A stretch of 64,000 nucleotides of DNA, taken from positions 11,804,501-11,868,500 of the forward strand of contig JAVHKY010000001.1 of NCBI GenBank assembly GCA_035079385.1, written 5' to 3'. Under the pieces are notes generated by a model. It did not search any database, was not told where the DNA came from, and worked only from the letters and a program-made list of their open reading frames with translations. The position numbers were made by a program, and so were the translations under genes. The stretch comes from Aspidiotus rigidus. Its lineage: Eukaryota; Arthropoda; Insecta; Hemiptera; Diaspididae. This document shows, piece after piece, positions 34,541-46,530 of the stretch. Each line of letters starts with the position of its first letter. Position 1 is the stretch's first letter.

Positions 34541-35960
34541 GAAAGACTTGTAATCAACGTCGAAATTTTCTAATCAAAATTGTGGTCAAAAATGAATCGA
34601 CGCTTGGTGTTGGATTTCAATGTCGACGACGACATTGCTTCGATTCAACCTGTCAAGCATAATTAAGATTCTCAATATTTTGTCGACGAGTACCGAAGTC
34701 ACACAACGCATAAAAAACCCTTCGAAAAAGTGACTTTACATCGATCGACATCGAATTGGGGTCGACTAGCTTACATTCGCATTTCCAGAAAACTAAAAAT
34801 AGGCTTTTGATCGAAACGACAGCGCAGTCGATTTCAGACTGAAGGGAACCGATTTGAAATTGACTCAAGGTCGATGTCGAGTTGAGATCGAGTTGACGTC
34901 GACTTGAAACAGGCACAATAAAGCGTGACCGTTTGTTTCGGCGCGGACGTTTCGGCTCCACCGTTTGGCCGCCAACGTTTGGGCGCGAATCCTTTCCGCA
35001 CTGTATACCTTTCGGGGCCTAGAATTACTTGGAGTAAAAAAACTCATGGTACAGTTTAAATAATGCCAGCAATTACAAGTTGTGTGCAATCGCTCTGAGG
35101 TATTTGATCGCGCTCCGATTCTTGTAATCGGGCACGATTTGGTCTTATTCTGCAGAAGTCTCTTCCGTTTCTTGTTAAAAAATTGATCATTCTATTTTTT
35201 TTTGTTCGTATTCCGTATGAAAGTGCGCGAGGAGCTCTCGAATTCTTACTGACTTCGACCTCACTACGCGATTTTTTAGTGTTTTAGGTTGGTACTCGAG
35301 ACATAGACGCCATAGCGTTGATATCTTTCTTCAGCCCCATCTCCTTCTCGCTCATCCAAACCATGTTTTCTGTATAAAGCATCGTGCCTACCTCCCATTC
35401 ACAAATTGTGCAAAAATTTGCGCGGTCATAAAAATTTGATCTTTACTAGAGCTAGAGAGAAGTTTTTAGTTGATGAATCCAATCACCCTTAAAGCATGGA
35501 AAAAGAAACTCTTTACTTGGCTAATGGTGCGTAAAATTTGACCAGTTGGTCGACTTTGTCATTATAAAGAGCTGAAAAAAAAAGTTACCAGTTAGCAAGA
35601 TCTTCATCCCCCCCTCCCCTCTCCTCTGGTGTAGTCTTCGCGACGCCCTTGGGAAAATCCGAAAAAGTCATTAATTATCGACGGAATTTTTCGTCATCGA
35701 AAAAAAATCGTCCGCGTCGAAATTATATGTCACCCAACAAAGAAGTCGATTTAAGGTCGATAAAAATTCGGAGAAGTCGACTCGAAATTGATGGGGCAAA
35801 TGAGTCGAAATAAAGTCTATATTTGTTGATCTATACGTCAACGTGAGGTTCATTTCAACGATATATCGACGCAACTTCTACCAAAACTGTGATAGAAGTA
35901 AGTTTTTGGTCAATTCGACGTTGATATCAGCATCGATCGCAAATGGACAGTGGACAGGTT
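34541..35960. repeat. GTCGA-rich dispersed repeat, copy 1 (interrupted)
   Basis: The segment is saturated with GTCGA, TCGAC and TCGAT words. Its left part (34541-34915) aligns with 46005-46330, sharing for example AAAGACTTG.AATC, GACGACGACATTGCTTC and AATTAAGATTCTCAAT. Its right part (35680-35960) aligns with 46330-46520 (shared phrases near ATATATCGACGCAA). Between them 34916-35679 is absent from the second copy and looks like an insertion. It has no coding capacity; the minus frames here are repeat-derived. Confidence 0.7.
34916..35679. mobile_element. Probable insertion in the GTCGA repeat
   Basis: This block interrupts homology between 34541-35960 and 45815-46530. Its left end carries four ~15-bp iterations of a GGCGC.GAAACG/GCCCAAACG type (34925-34990, for example GGCGCGGACGTTTCGGC). 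This resembles the short direct repeats at the other suspected MULE termini in the window. No transposase and no clear TSD are visible. Confidence 0.4.
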
Positions 35961-36465
35961 TCATCGAGTTGAATATCCAATTCCCGTACGTTCCTTATTT
36001 TGGTACCTACTTGAAATTTTTGAGTTACTGGTCCTTTCTCTCGAGAGCAGTAAGTCTCGTTTAGACCTCAAGTTCTGACCAGAGTGTACCATAAAATCAA
36101 ATTTATTCTTGGTTTTGGAGGGTATGCTGATAAACTCTCAATTTGTGCGGATTCTACTCACTTGAGATCATTGGAAAACCGTAAGAGAGAGAATAGAGAG
36201 GGCTTTGGCCCGCCTGGAAAAAAACGACGGCTTCCTGAACAAAGTTGAACGAGGAAAGCAGAGAGCCTCTTTTATGGGTCCAATTGGGAGAATTGAAATC
36301 GAAATTTTGAAGAACCTGGAATTTTGTGTCATGGTGTACGTACATAGTCTGAAAATAAAATATTTTTCAACTCCCTTTCCTATCATATTTTCAGGGATAT
36401 TTATGTATTATTTGGTTTGAATCCTTTTCAATATACTACCGTTTTTTTCAGGGTGGAACTTGGAC

Positions 36466-36850
36466 CATTTTCACGTCATGAGATCGTGATGGCACAAGGT
36501 CAAAAGTTGAAATTTTTCAAAATCCTTTTCGTATCATACAATATGGCTCGAAAGTCGAAATTATTCTCGGAAAAATTCCACTGACCTATGACGTCATCAG
36601 TTCGTGACGTCACAGGGTCGAAAATGAAATTTTTTCAAGTCCCTTCCTATCATATATTATGGCGAGGGACTTGAGGAAATTTCACTGACCTATGGCGTCA
36701 TTAGATCGTGACGTCACAGGGTCAAAAGTCGACATTTTTCCGAGTCCCTATCCTATCATATAATAATATAGCTCGAGAGTCGACATTTTTCCAAGTCTAA
36801 CCTTTGAGCTATTTATGATAGGAGGTGAACTTGGACCATTTTTGCCACTG
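36466..36850. repeat. Tandem repeat, about three units of 105-118 bp
   Basis: Successive units start at CACGTCATGAGATCGTGATG (about 36473), GACGTCATCAGTTCGTGACG (about 36590) and GGCGTCATTAGATCGTGACG (about 36694). Each is followed by CAC(A)GGGTC.AAA, a T-rich spacer, CCTATCATATA and ACTGACCTATG. A fourth partial unit (CTTGGACCATTTTTGCCACT) starts near 36830. Each unit carries one or two TGACGTCA palindromes. Confidence 0.8.
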
Positions 36851-39800
36851 ACGTCGGACATACACCATTTTTTTTTGTGGTTGGACATCACGCGGCGTAA
36901 GGCAAATTTTTCGGTAGAAAATTCACGAAAAATTGCTGGCTTGAAAAGAATCAGATATTCAGCTTCAGCACTCATAAAGAGCCGCGAGATCCAAGGAAAT
37001 ATTCACTTGAAAACTTTCTTCTCATCATAATTTTTACTCGCGACACTTTTTCTCCTCTCCCCCTCCCCCACCTCTGGGATTTAAATCGTCTGGTATCACA
37101 ATTAAAAAGAAGGAAAGCAAGCGCGCCACCTTATAATTGATTCGTATAGCATTGGGAGTGCACTGCGTACGTCCGATTCACCTCAATCATTCCGCCTTCG
37201 CAACGTTACTTTCGACGTTTTTACACAAAAGTCGTTAAACTTCCTCGTATATAAAACGGTGTAAAGATAATCAAGGGTATACCGCATTACATATGTAGGA
37301 CATATCGCATTCAAGCCTCTTCTATAATGTTCAGTTACTCAACATTTTGCATATTACTCGTATATTATATTCCACGTCGCTGCGTTTCGGAAAATAATAT
37401 TAATTATCGCGGTATTATTGTACAAATGCGTATATTATATTATGTATAGACGAACCTGTAGGTAAAACACAATCACGTCGTAAATTCTCGACCTGTCTCT
37501 TAAATACTGGAGAGAATTAAAGAAGGAAACTTCACAGAAGATGGGTCAGCTTGTTATTTTGTATAATTTTATTTATTTACATTTTTACTTTTCTCGTCTG
37601 CGTTCCGACTGTATACACACACACACAGACACTCGGCTTTGTTGGGACACCATACGCACACGGCTGAATCGGTGAGCGTGTGGGCAACCAGTTCATTTTC
37701 TCGGCCATCGCAAAAAATGCGGTAGGCGTCGTTTTGTATACACTAACAGTATTTATTATTATCATTTTTTTTTCTCTCTTCCGAAGTATGAAAACAATCA
37801 CACAGGTTCTTTTTTACCTTGCATTTGTACTCATTTCTTGCCCCCTACTCACCCCTGACTTCTTTATTTTGACAGTCTCGAAATTTCGCTGCCTTCGACA
37901 TAAATCACGGGCGGCCGAAAAATGCTGTTGGCAATGTTACAAACGTTCGTCTCGTGGCCTATTCCGGTGCACATCGAGTATACAGAATTGTCGCACGAAT
38001 ATAGCGTATCCGATATAAATTGTAGTATAAAACGTTTTACTAGCTCCGAGAAGTAGAAAATTTGAATCGTCGACTATACGCGACGCGGCGGCCTCTATAC
38101 AGGAAAAACGGTTATTTGTCATTCGAGCGAACGTTATCTCGAACAAGGTATAGGACGCGAGAAACGCGTAAATTTGAAAGAAAGATATAGAAACAAAGTG
38201 TCTCGGCGTTAGTACCGCGTCGAGGCAAATTGCGACGCGAGAAATAGAAAGAGAAAAAAAAAAGATTTTACAAATGATGCGGAAACTTTTTAGAGAAGGC
38301 CCGAGTCGACGTCCTTCCAAGCCGAACTGCCCCCGTCGCGCCGTCGAAACTCACGCACAATTTTTCAAAACGGGGAGAAAAAATTGTTTCCTCCGCGATG
38401 GTTTGTTCAACTCGCATTTGATTGATGAAACTAATTTACTAACGAAGGTAAATAATATTATAACTTGCGCAGCACATGTATGCTCGCTCGTATCACTATC
38501 GTGTATACACGTATGAAATAAAATACATTAAAAACAACTTAGTTTACCTTCGTTTATCGTCTACGATAACTAATCTGTTATAATTTGGAACCAGTTTTCA
38601 CTGGCGCGTTATAGTGCTGTATTATGAATAGTGGATTTATGTATACACATCCTCTCGCCTATGACAATCATATAGTCGTACAAGTATTTATCAGGATTCA
38701 TTGGAGCATCAATCGATGACGACAGGAAGTACCAAACTAAATTTTGAGGTCGTGTGAACTTACGAAGTCAACTTTCGTGAAAATTCATCAGCTGTACGCA
38801 CAAAGGTCTTGTGTACGGTGATTGTAGTACAAAAAATTTTCAAGATAGTGTCCGTGTATATAAGAGCCTTACTCTTTTTCTTGTCTTCCCCTTCGTACGT
38901 CCCTGTCTTATTCGATGCTTCACCACTCTCGTAAACAAAATACACGAATATTGTTTTAATCCAACAAGTAAGGCCCGAGCGTTGTTTTAAATAATGTCTG
39001 CTCGCAGTTCTCGCCTCTAAGCCGGAACGAAGAGTTCCGGGCCTTTTTCTTTCTCTCCGCGGCTGCCCATCGCCGATATCTTTTTTTGTTACGTTCCAGT
39101 CTCTCTGTTTTACTTTCGTTCTTTTTTACAAAATGGACATTTTGTGTTTGAAGTAAATTAGCTGCTGGAGGCGCGTACGCTTCGCTTTACCGTGTCATCG
39201 TGTTCAATAAATTTAACGGTTTCCAGACTATCCAATGAATTATTATCGTATTCAGCTACTCGTACAGTGTCCTATACTTCATGGAACATGAAACAGTACA
39301 ACCAGTGCAGCGTGCTGGACGTGCGAACTAGTTGACTATTATATGCTGCGTATAGGGAAAGGGATCCTATGAGACCACTGTGTAATGTGTGTAGAATCTC
39401 ATTATGCATTATACATACACAATATGTGTACATAAAATACAACACAGTCGTACGAACACGTACCGAATGCATTACGTTCGGAAAGTTTTTTTTACAAAAA
39501 CCAAGTTCACTTGTTCCGATTTCGTCTACGTGCATACGTCCTTTGTCTCATTTTTATGGACCCGCGAACGATGAAATGAGCATTCGGGTCATGGTGTCTG
39601 TACGTTGTCGAGATTGAAATACTTTAGAGAACTTTTTCCGTATTTTGATCACGGACTGCACTGGAGCGACGTTCAAGAAGGTTCAAATCTGAAGAATTAG
39701 GTCGATAATACAAACAAACTCAGAGATATGCCTTTAGATTTCCAAGAAAAAAGGGAGGAATTGTAATGGAAAGAATATTTTCGGAAAAGAGTGAATGAAC

Positions 39801-40090
39801 GATAAAGTCCCCCTTCCTATTCGCGCTGGGGAAAGACACCAGTCGGCGTTTTCCTGCCCTTGCATCTGATATTCTTCTCTGTTCTTCTAATTATTTTCCT
39901 ATTTTTTTGTTCGGGGAGGGGGAGGGGGATAACACCCCTATTCCACGGATTCGCGACGGTCACTTTTTTTTTCACCGATTTCTTCCAATTTTTCCATCGA
40001 AATGACATCATCTAGAAGATTAGGTATACGTCATCACCCATGACTCATCTCATAAACTTTTCAAGACGTCATTATCATATGGTCTTCCTA
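36851..40090. other. Non-coding stretch
   Basis: About 3.2 kb with a CA microsatellite at 37616-37627 and short T or A runs. Opposite-strand frames at 37680-38018 and 37937-38320 overlap and are unrecognised. Confidence 0.45.
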
Positions 40091-40099
40091 CAACTGAAG

Positions 40100-40440
40100 G
40101 AAGAAAAAAAAAAGACAACGACACCAAAGCACAACTTTGCCCCCAGAACCGATATCCTATCAAGCGTCACTTTGACGGAAGACGAAGGAAGACCTCTAGA
40201 AAAAGGCATCAAATGTACAACCAGCCAGAGTGATTGACGCAGGAGGAGCTCGAAAACATGGCCATTAGCTGCGAACAAGTATTCCAGACGATGGAATAGG
40301 AAGCTGGAACCAGAATTGGGAAAGTACTGTAGGACATCAAGGAGATTAATCTTGCTGGCCGAGGCCTAACGAGACAGGGAGCAAGACGGTGTCCGGTTCC
40401 GTATTTCACTTGATTGGAAAGTGAAAAACGCTGATTCCGA
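40100..40440 (+). pseudogene. Penelope-like element (family A, copy 4), N-terminal fragment
   Basis: The plus-strand frame 40040-40237 reads KHNFAPRTDILSSVTLTED then GRPLEKGIK. It corresponds to the minus-strand segment KHNFAPTTENLSSVTLTED of copy 2 near 20400. The nucleotide match continues to CCAGAATTGGGAAAGTA (40310-40330, compare 20245-20265 reversed). The LT.(D/E)E...L.KG motif is typical of the N-terminal region of Penelope-like proteins. Downstream frames are broken. It is the only family A copy on the plus strand. Confidence 0.68.
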
Positions 40441-40469
40441 AGAAAACCCTGAATATCTTCCAAGTTGCG

Positions 40470-40870
40470 ATCTGACAACGTCATAGAGAAGCCCCTACGA
40501 CGTCAATCCAATGACGCCATAGACCGATTCCTATGACGTCACGATCTAATGACGTCATAGAACAATCCTGAGCTCGGAAGAAATTTTAACACGGAACCTA
40601 TTCTATGGAGCAGTGGTATTTCCAAAAATTTACCTTGCACCATGTGGTGTCCAGCGAAAAATTCAAATCGGCAAAAATTGTCTAAGTCCAACACCCTCGT
40701 CCTTCCCCAAGCTCCAACGGTAAAAATAGTCTAAGCTCAAGAAAGGTGGAAATTCTTCCAAGTCCCCCCCCCCCCTATCAAATATAGCTTGCAGGTCAAC
40801 ATCTTTCTAAGTACCCCTCCTATCATCATCATCGAGGAATTTTCCTGAGGATAGCGGATTCCCCGCTAAA
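40470..40870. repeat. Repeat patch with clustered GACGTCA motifs
   Basis: AACGTCATAG, TACGACGTCA, AATGACGCCATAG, TATGACGTCACGATCT and AATGACGTCATAG occur within 85 bp, the last ones at a ~40-bp period. It is followed by phrases related to the 36466-36850 array (TTCCAAGTCC, CTATCAAATATAGCTTGC, CCTCCTATCATC). Confidence 0.55.
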
Positions 40871-41657
40871 AATACAAAATCCATGAGAAAATGGCGAATA
40901 AAATGGATTTTCTACCTCTAGTCTCCAGTACCCGCCGTGGCTTTCTTTGAGCACGCGCTGACCTGAGTCAACATGTTCCCATATGACAACGTAAGTGTGC
41001 GTAAGTCCAATGACGACAATGATCAGGCTCGCGAAGAATCATCGCCGGACCTAATTGGAATCAAAACTTTTATTCTCCAGTTTCTCATAAATTTTCCACC
41101 TTTTTAATGGGAAATAAATAAGTGTACGCCTCATAAAATTATATTGACCGCCAGTTCCCCTCCCGCCATGGAGAAAAACTGACACGACGTTGAAACCATG
41201 ACGAACGCCATAAATGCACGCCAGGACTGGCACACGACCCGTATTTCAAAAGAAGATAGTTTTGCTGCATTTATTGTGAGGAACTCCAGCCAGGATGGGC
41301 TTGACAGTAGAGACTGCCTCCCCTTAATAAAACTGAAACTCCCTATGAGTGAGGTATGACTGTTGATGGAGGTGTTTTCCCAGTTGTTCCACCCCGGAGG
41401 AGTCAGTCGAGTCAGTTGGTTAATGCATTGGATTTCGAGCATTGTCGTGAGATCTTCACTGGTTCGTCAAATACTGCGGTCGTCAAAATAAGATGATTCG
41501 GCAGAAGTATGATGCTAAGGGGATGCGCGGTCGGTAGTTATATGAATCAGTGCAATAGCCGCGGACGTTTAATTATTGACTTGTATTCAAGAGTTCGCCG
41601 TTTTGACAATATTCTCACTTCTGATCCTTCCCGTCATTTGCCAATTCCACTCTTCCT

Positions 41658-41766
41658 ACTAGACGAAGTCATACTCAAGCGAGTAACACAAACGGAGTAA
41701 TACTCGCTTGAGTATGACTTCGTCTAGTAGTTCTGGCCATAAATTGAGAAACCGCATTGATTCTAT
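41658..41766. mobile_element. 109-bp insertion: perfect 30-bp hairpin plus tail, 11-bp TSD
   Basis: Compared with arm 1 (near 30420), arm 2 contains 109 extra bases flanked by CCACTCTTCCT at 41647-41657 and 41767-41777. The left part is a perfect inverted repeat: 41656-41685 is the exact reverse complement of 41701-41730, with a 15-base spacer. A unique 36-base tail (41731-41766) follows. The empty site in arm 1 supports a genuine insertion. The perfect arms point to a recent origin. The shape, a one-sided tail plus palindrome with a retroposition-like TSD, parallels the larger element at 52853-54049. Confidence 0.8.
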
Positions 41767-42065
41767 CCACTCTTCCTTTTCGCAGGCCCTTTTTGGCAAT
41801 CAAGGCTCTTGATGGAGTCTAACCTTCAGGCCCATTTGGAGCTTTCTTTCGATCTTCAGGAAGCTTTTCACGCTGCACCTGTCAAGTGTTGGGCGGAAAA
41901 AAAAAAATCTTCACCCGGAATGCTGCCTTGGGGCCTATGCTGACTTGTCAGTAACCGAAGCATTCCATTGTCTTCTTTCCTGTTTCTTCTTCCTCTATCA
42001 GGTTTACTTACTTATAGTTGAATGAATTAAATGTGGATTGCACATTGTTCTGCATGTTGACAGAA

Positions 42066-42190
42066 TTGACACGGTCCGAAACCTTACGGCTCGACATAAT
42101 GACAGAATACTCAAAGAGTAGAGTAAACGAGAAACTAATTACAAAGACCGCAGATATAAAGGAGAAGATACGAGATCTTTCGGTTAACAA
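42066..42190. mobile_element. Insertion related to the end of the fold-back element
   Basis: About 125 bp replace six bases of arm 1. The stretch from 42071 (ACGGTCCGAAACC, TTACGGCTCGACATAAT, GAATACTCAAAGAGTA) aligns without gaps to 52861-52910 (CCGGTCCCGAAGG, TTACGGCTCGACATAAT, AAATACTCAATGAGTA), and a weaker match continues to AAGACCG. It therefore represents the end of the family to which the fold-back at 52853 belongs. There is no coding capacity. Confidence 0.65.
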
Positions 42191-42439
42191 ACCGTGTGCA
42201 CTATATGGGAATGTGTGCACTACTTATATGGCGGTGATTTGTTCTCTTCAATGGATTCTGAGTGTTTTGATTTTGTGTGCACAACTTGTATCAAGACGTG
42301 TTCACTACTTACTTCGTTTTTATCCGTGTAATACATTTCATAGGCGTGTCAATTTTGTTTCCTTGGCTGTTATCGATAGGCGGGCAAGTTCGTTTTTTGA
42401 GGCGTGCGATTAAATGTATGCCCTTTTTAATTACTTTTA

Positions 42440-45400
42440 CCAGACACCGGGCCCAAAGTTCACTTCCCCCCTCGCCTCCTCTCGTCAGGCCTACCAATAT
42501 TCGTCTATCACCTCTTTCTTGTCTTCACAAGACCAAGTTTTCATATTTGCTACCAGTTCACTGCCTTTCTTCCCTCCCTCCTTTTTTTCGCTCACGCTTA
42601 AAGCCGTGAATTGTAAAATCTCCAAAACATAATTTTTTGTACTTTAAAATTTCCTCGTATTGTTATTCAAAAGTCTTCTAGAAACTGCTTCAAAATGAAT
42701 AATCGCTGAAATTGAGTTTCTGAGACGAAAAATAAACGTGACTTCCACGACAGGATTTGAAGGGTTATGGAAAAGTGGGTAAATGTCCAAGAGAAACGAT
42801 CCAGACAATTAGATCGTTTGTACGGTTGAGAAAACCCCGTTTCTCCGAATCGTATGTTTTCGATATTTCCCTCTTTTCCTCTGTGCATTGTATTTATGAG
42901 TAATTATTCAGAACACATAAGATGATATAAATGAGATTCGTTGCTCTCAATATCATGAGTAACCAAAGAGATGACGGGAAAATGAAATCTAGAAGTACAA
43001 AAATAAAAAATGTGCGAGAATTCAACACTGACTTATTTTTATTCCCACAGAAAAAAAGTGAAAAACGCATGAACAAAAAAATTTTCGATACTGAGAACAA
43101 CGCAGTTTACGCCGGTTATACCAACTTTCCGCGGTTCGTTGCGACGCGTTAACGTGTCTTCCCGGGCTACAGAATCCCGCGAGCGCCAGAAGATACTCTA
43201 CGCGTCGCAAAGAATCGCCAGAACTTGATGTGATCGTTGCACTATAACTAAGGCAAAGTTTGAAAAACTTTGAACGGCATTTTAATCAGCGTCAGAACTA
43301 CTTTTAGAGTTTTCAAACCTTCGTTCCTACGTTTTTGTGTATGATAAATCACAGAGAAGAGGATTTTTCACAATTCTAATGGCGAGGAGAATATCTTTGA
43401 TACTCATATCTGCACTTCCGTATCGAGCTGTCTACACAATTTTGCCTAATATTCTATTGATTGATGAGGTGGAGTCGGTAACGATCGCAATTATTGCGAG
43501 TCATGATCTCCCTATCGCTTCACCGTTGCCTATTCGCCAATTTCACCAGTCATCCTGACCTACTCTTGCGTCAGCAACTCTGTCACAATAAATCGGAAGA
43601 ACTGTACACTGAAATCGATGTTTGATGATCCTACTCGCGTTCACGTTTCACCCATCAGCTTCTTCGCACTCTCATCAGTCGTACTCGAGAAAGGAGGATG
43701 TAACTCGTCTCTTCCGACGACGACATTCAAACAAATCTTTTGGTCCCGCTCGAGGTGCGTGAAGGGTTATTATTTTAATACTTTCTTCAGAGCAGGGTAA
43801 CTTATAGGTCGTATAGCACGCTCAAAACGTATAAATATAGACTACTAGTGTAGGCTGAACTCGCGTCCGAACCTAATTAATTATTTACTTCGCTCGCATT
43901 TCTCTAAGACTTCAAGACTTCTTGTATTATGCGAACGCATTCCGCACCCGACAATATAAAATAGGGTGTTGACGAATTAGAGGCTCGACTCGGGACATTA
44001 CGTGCTCGAGTTGAAACGTGCTGAGTTCGGGCGCGAGGTTAAGCTGCCTTTTCCTTCTCCTCTCCTGATGATGTACAGATCAAAAAATTCGTCGTAGGCG
44101 ATGACGCTTTAGAGAGTATAATATTGAGAGAAAAAAGATGTGCTTTGTGTTTACGAGCGCGTGTTTCTGTTGTATGGCGTTCTCTTTTCAAACATTAAAA
44201 CTTGAGGTCGTTCAGAAGTTCAAGACTAAGTACGCGACGAGAACGTGAGAGTTTAGTCAAGTTTTATATTAGGAGTAAACTGTGTATTTTCACAGAAGTT
44301 GAACTTCGTCGGGATATGCAGATACGGCGGCGGCGGTAGTGACGATGATACTATCATTATATCAAGAACTATATAGTTAGCAGTAATTAAAAGGCTTTAT
44401 TAGTAGGAAATATCGCTATAATTTATTTACATTTTGTATACGCCGCCTCGATGCAGTATCTTCGCGCGCGTCAATGTCGCCGTCATCTTTCTTATATAGG
44501 CTGAGTGCAGCACTTTCTGAAGAGGTGATCTTTTACGTTTTAATAATAATTGTTCGTCGAAGTTTTATTTCGCTAAAATTTCGCTGTTTAGCGAAGAAGT
44601 TTTTAATGCTCGCGCGTGCGAAACTTACTTAAATGAAAATTCGCGTTTATACGTCTACTTTATTTATGTTTTATGGTCTTCTGCGTTGAATATAATTCAC
44701 GTTTAAGTATATTGTACCTACGTGGGTAAACTTATTTACCGTATTTTTTTTTTTTCTTCTTTTTGTTTCTAGATTAATTCAAAAGATGGCTCGTGATAAA
44801 TTTTAGGAGAATTCGTGTACAGCGATTTTTGCCAATACCTCGGGTGAGTTATGCAACCATTGTATTATTCGACAGACCTGAAGCCCCTGCACTGTTGAAT
44901 TCAAAAATTTCACGGTGTCATAAATTTATAAGACGGGGCTTCGAGATCTAGTTTTATCAGATCGGGTCATGTACGTATGTGTAAGCTTAGCGGAGCACGG
45001 GTCATTATAGATATCGGTTCATATCAGTTTCGTTTTCTACGCACAGGGTCGTAATAATAAATCATTAAAAACATAACGCGATATCGGCAAAATGGTCTTG
45101 AAAAAAATACAACGGGAGTTTCGTATTGCTCCATAAACTCTTGAGCAATGTCTGCGCTATAGTTTTATTGTAGCGTGCGCTCCTCTAAATTGAATATATA
45201 TACTCGTATACGATACTGTTTGATGGTAGTAATTGGAATTAATCGATGCTGAAAGCTTTAAGAGTGTATACGTGTATAGAACTCGCGGATAAGTATTGAA
45301 GGAAAGAAGCGCGCCAGGTGGCATTTTAATTAGCGAAAATTGACCGGTCAAAGGAAATTGGGGGCTGTTGAATACGATGTGCGAAGTACGGTAGGCGGCG

Positions 45401-45814
45401 CCGGCTATTCGTCCATCACATCTGTTAAGCTGAAGCGCCAAGTGGGCAAGTTCGCAATGTTGAAAGTGACCTCTTCTGTTGTATACGGCATATGTTCTAC
45501 CCTGGTCAGGTAGAACGATAAGGAGATGAGTGGCCAGTATAGTGTAGTTAACGGCGTGCTTTACAAAAGAGTAATTTGTAGCGAAGTATCGGCGTGGTTT
45601 CTCGAGTTATATCTGCTCCAATAATCCTTACTTATGGAAGATGTAAAATGTTGCGTAAGATTTGGAGGAGGTGATATCGTAGCAACAGCGACGTTGTTCG
45701 AGTTATCTGCTCCAATAATTATGCAGGCTGGTCAAAACGGAATTGAGGAAGTACCTTACTTGTTTCTGGGCCCATTCTCTCAAACTTTATTGATTCTTTG
45801 TAATAACTCGCTAG
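42440..45814. other. Non-coding stretch, one strong acceptor-like site
   Basis: About 3.4 kb without recognised genes. At 44743-44772 a long T/C tract ends TTTTTGTTTCTAG; the downstream frame closes after ten codons (MARDKF then TAG). It could be an unused or terminal acceptor. Opposite-strand frames at 42667-43210 are unrecognised. Confidence 0.4.
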
Positions 45815-46530
45815 TTTGACCGAAGGTCGACTCGAAATCGTCGTCGATTTGTGATATGGATGGTAAATCGACCTAAAATGACGGGAAGTCGACTTCTCTT
45901 TTCTATACCATCGACTCATCGTCGACGTCGAAATTAAGTCGACTCCCATTATCGTAGATTGATGTCTACTGAAAATCAACGTCGATTTCGGGTCGATTAT
46001 GTGTCACTCGTCAAAGACTTGCAATCGATATCGAAATTCCGTAGATTTTATTTGGGCTCCAAAATCAAGGTCAAGAATGAGTCGACCCTCGGTATTAGAG
46101 ATTTTAATGTCCACTGAAAATCGACGTCGACATTGCTTCTATCCGACCGCATAATCAAGATTCTCAATGGTCCTCGTTGTATATTCTGCATGTCGATTTG
46201 AAGTCGACGAGCGTGTACATCTAAAAATCGATTGTTAATCGACGAAACATAATAATCGATTTCAGGTCGATGAAAAAGTTTAGAGAAGCCGACTTTAAAT
46301 CGACTCCAGATCGACGTCGATTTGAAGACTGCAAATCGACTTGAAATCGAAGCAACAGAGCAGGTGGTTTTAGGTCCGCGAAAAATTTGAAGAAACCAAT
46401 TCGAAATCGATCTGAATTCGACGTGGCATATAAGTCGAAACGGGGGGGTGTCTATAAGTCGATGTCGATCTCAACAATATATCAACGCAAATTCGACCGA
46501 GACTTGGAAATATATTAAGTAAATTGTTGA
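45815..46530. repeat. GTCGA-rich dispersed repeat, copy 2 (uninterrupted)
   Basis: Dense GTCGA and TCGAT words occur throughout (AAGTCGACT, CGTCGACGTCGAAA, AGTCGATGTCGATCTC). 46005-46520 aligns with 34541-34915 joined to 35680-35960, so this copy shows the state without the 34916-35679 block. 45815-46004 has the same composition and probably belongs to the repeat. It is non-coding. Confidence 0.7.

Larger units (their letters stand above)
41075..42430. repeat. Arm 2 of the inverted duplication (mate 29420-31000)
   Basis: This is the reverse complement of arm 1. Frame 41442-41131 on the minus strand repeats SSPSWLEFLTINAAK and EIRVVCQSWRAFMAFVMV, seen on the plus strand at 30741-30938. It differs from arm 1 by loss of about 220 bp (arm 1 29770-30000), about one fewer GTGCAC unit, lack of the T-run insertion, and two insertions of its own at 41658-41766 and 42066-42190. 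The LINE RT core is not present here; homology stops near 42430. Confidence 0.8.
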
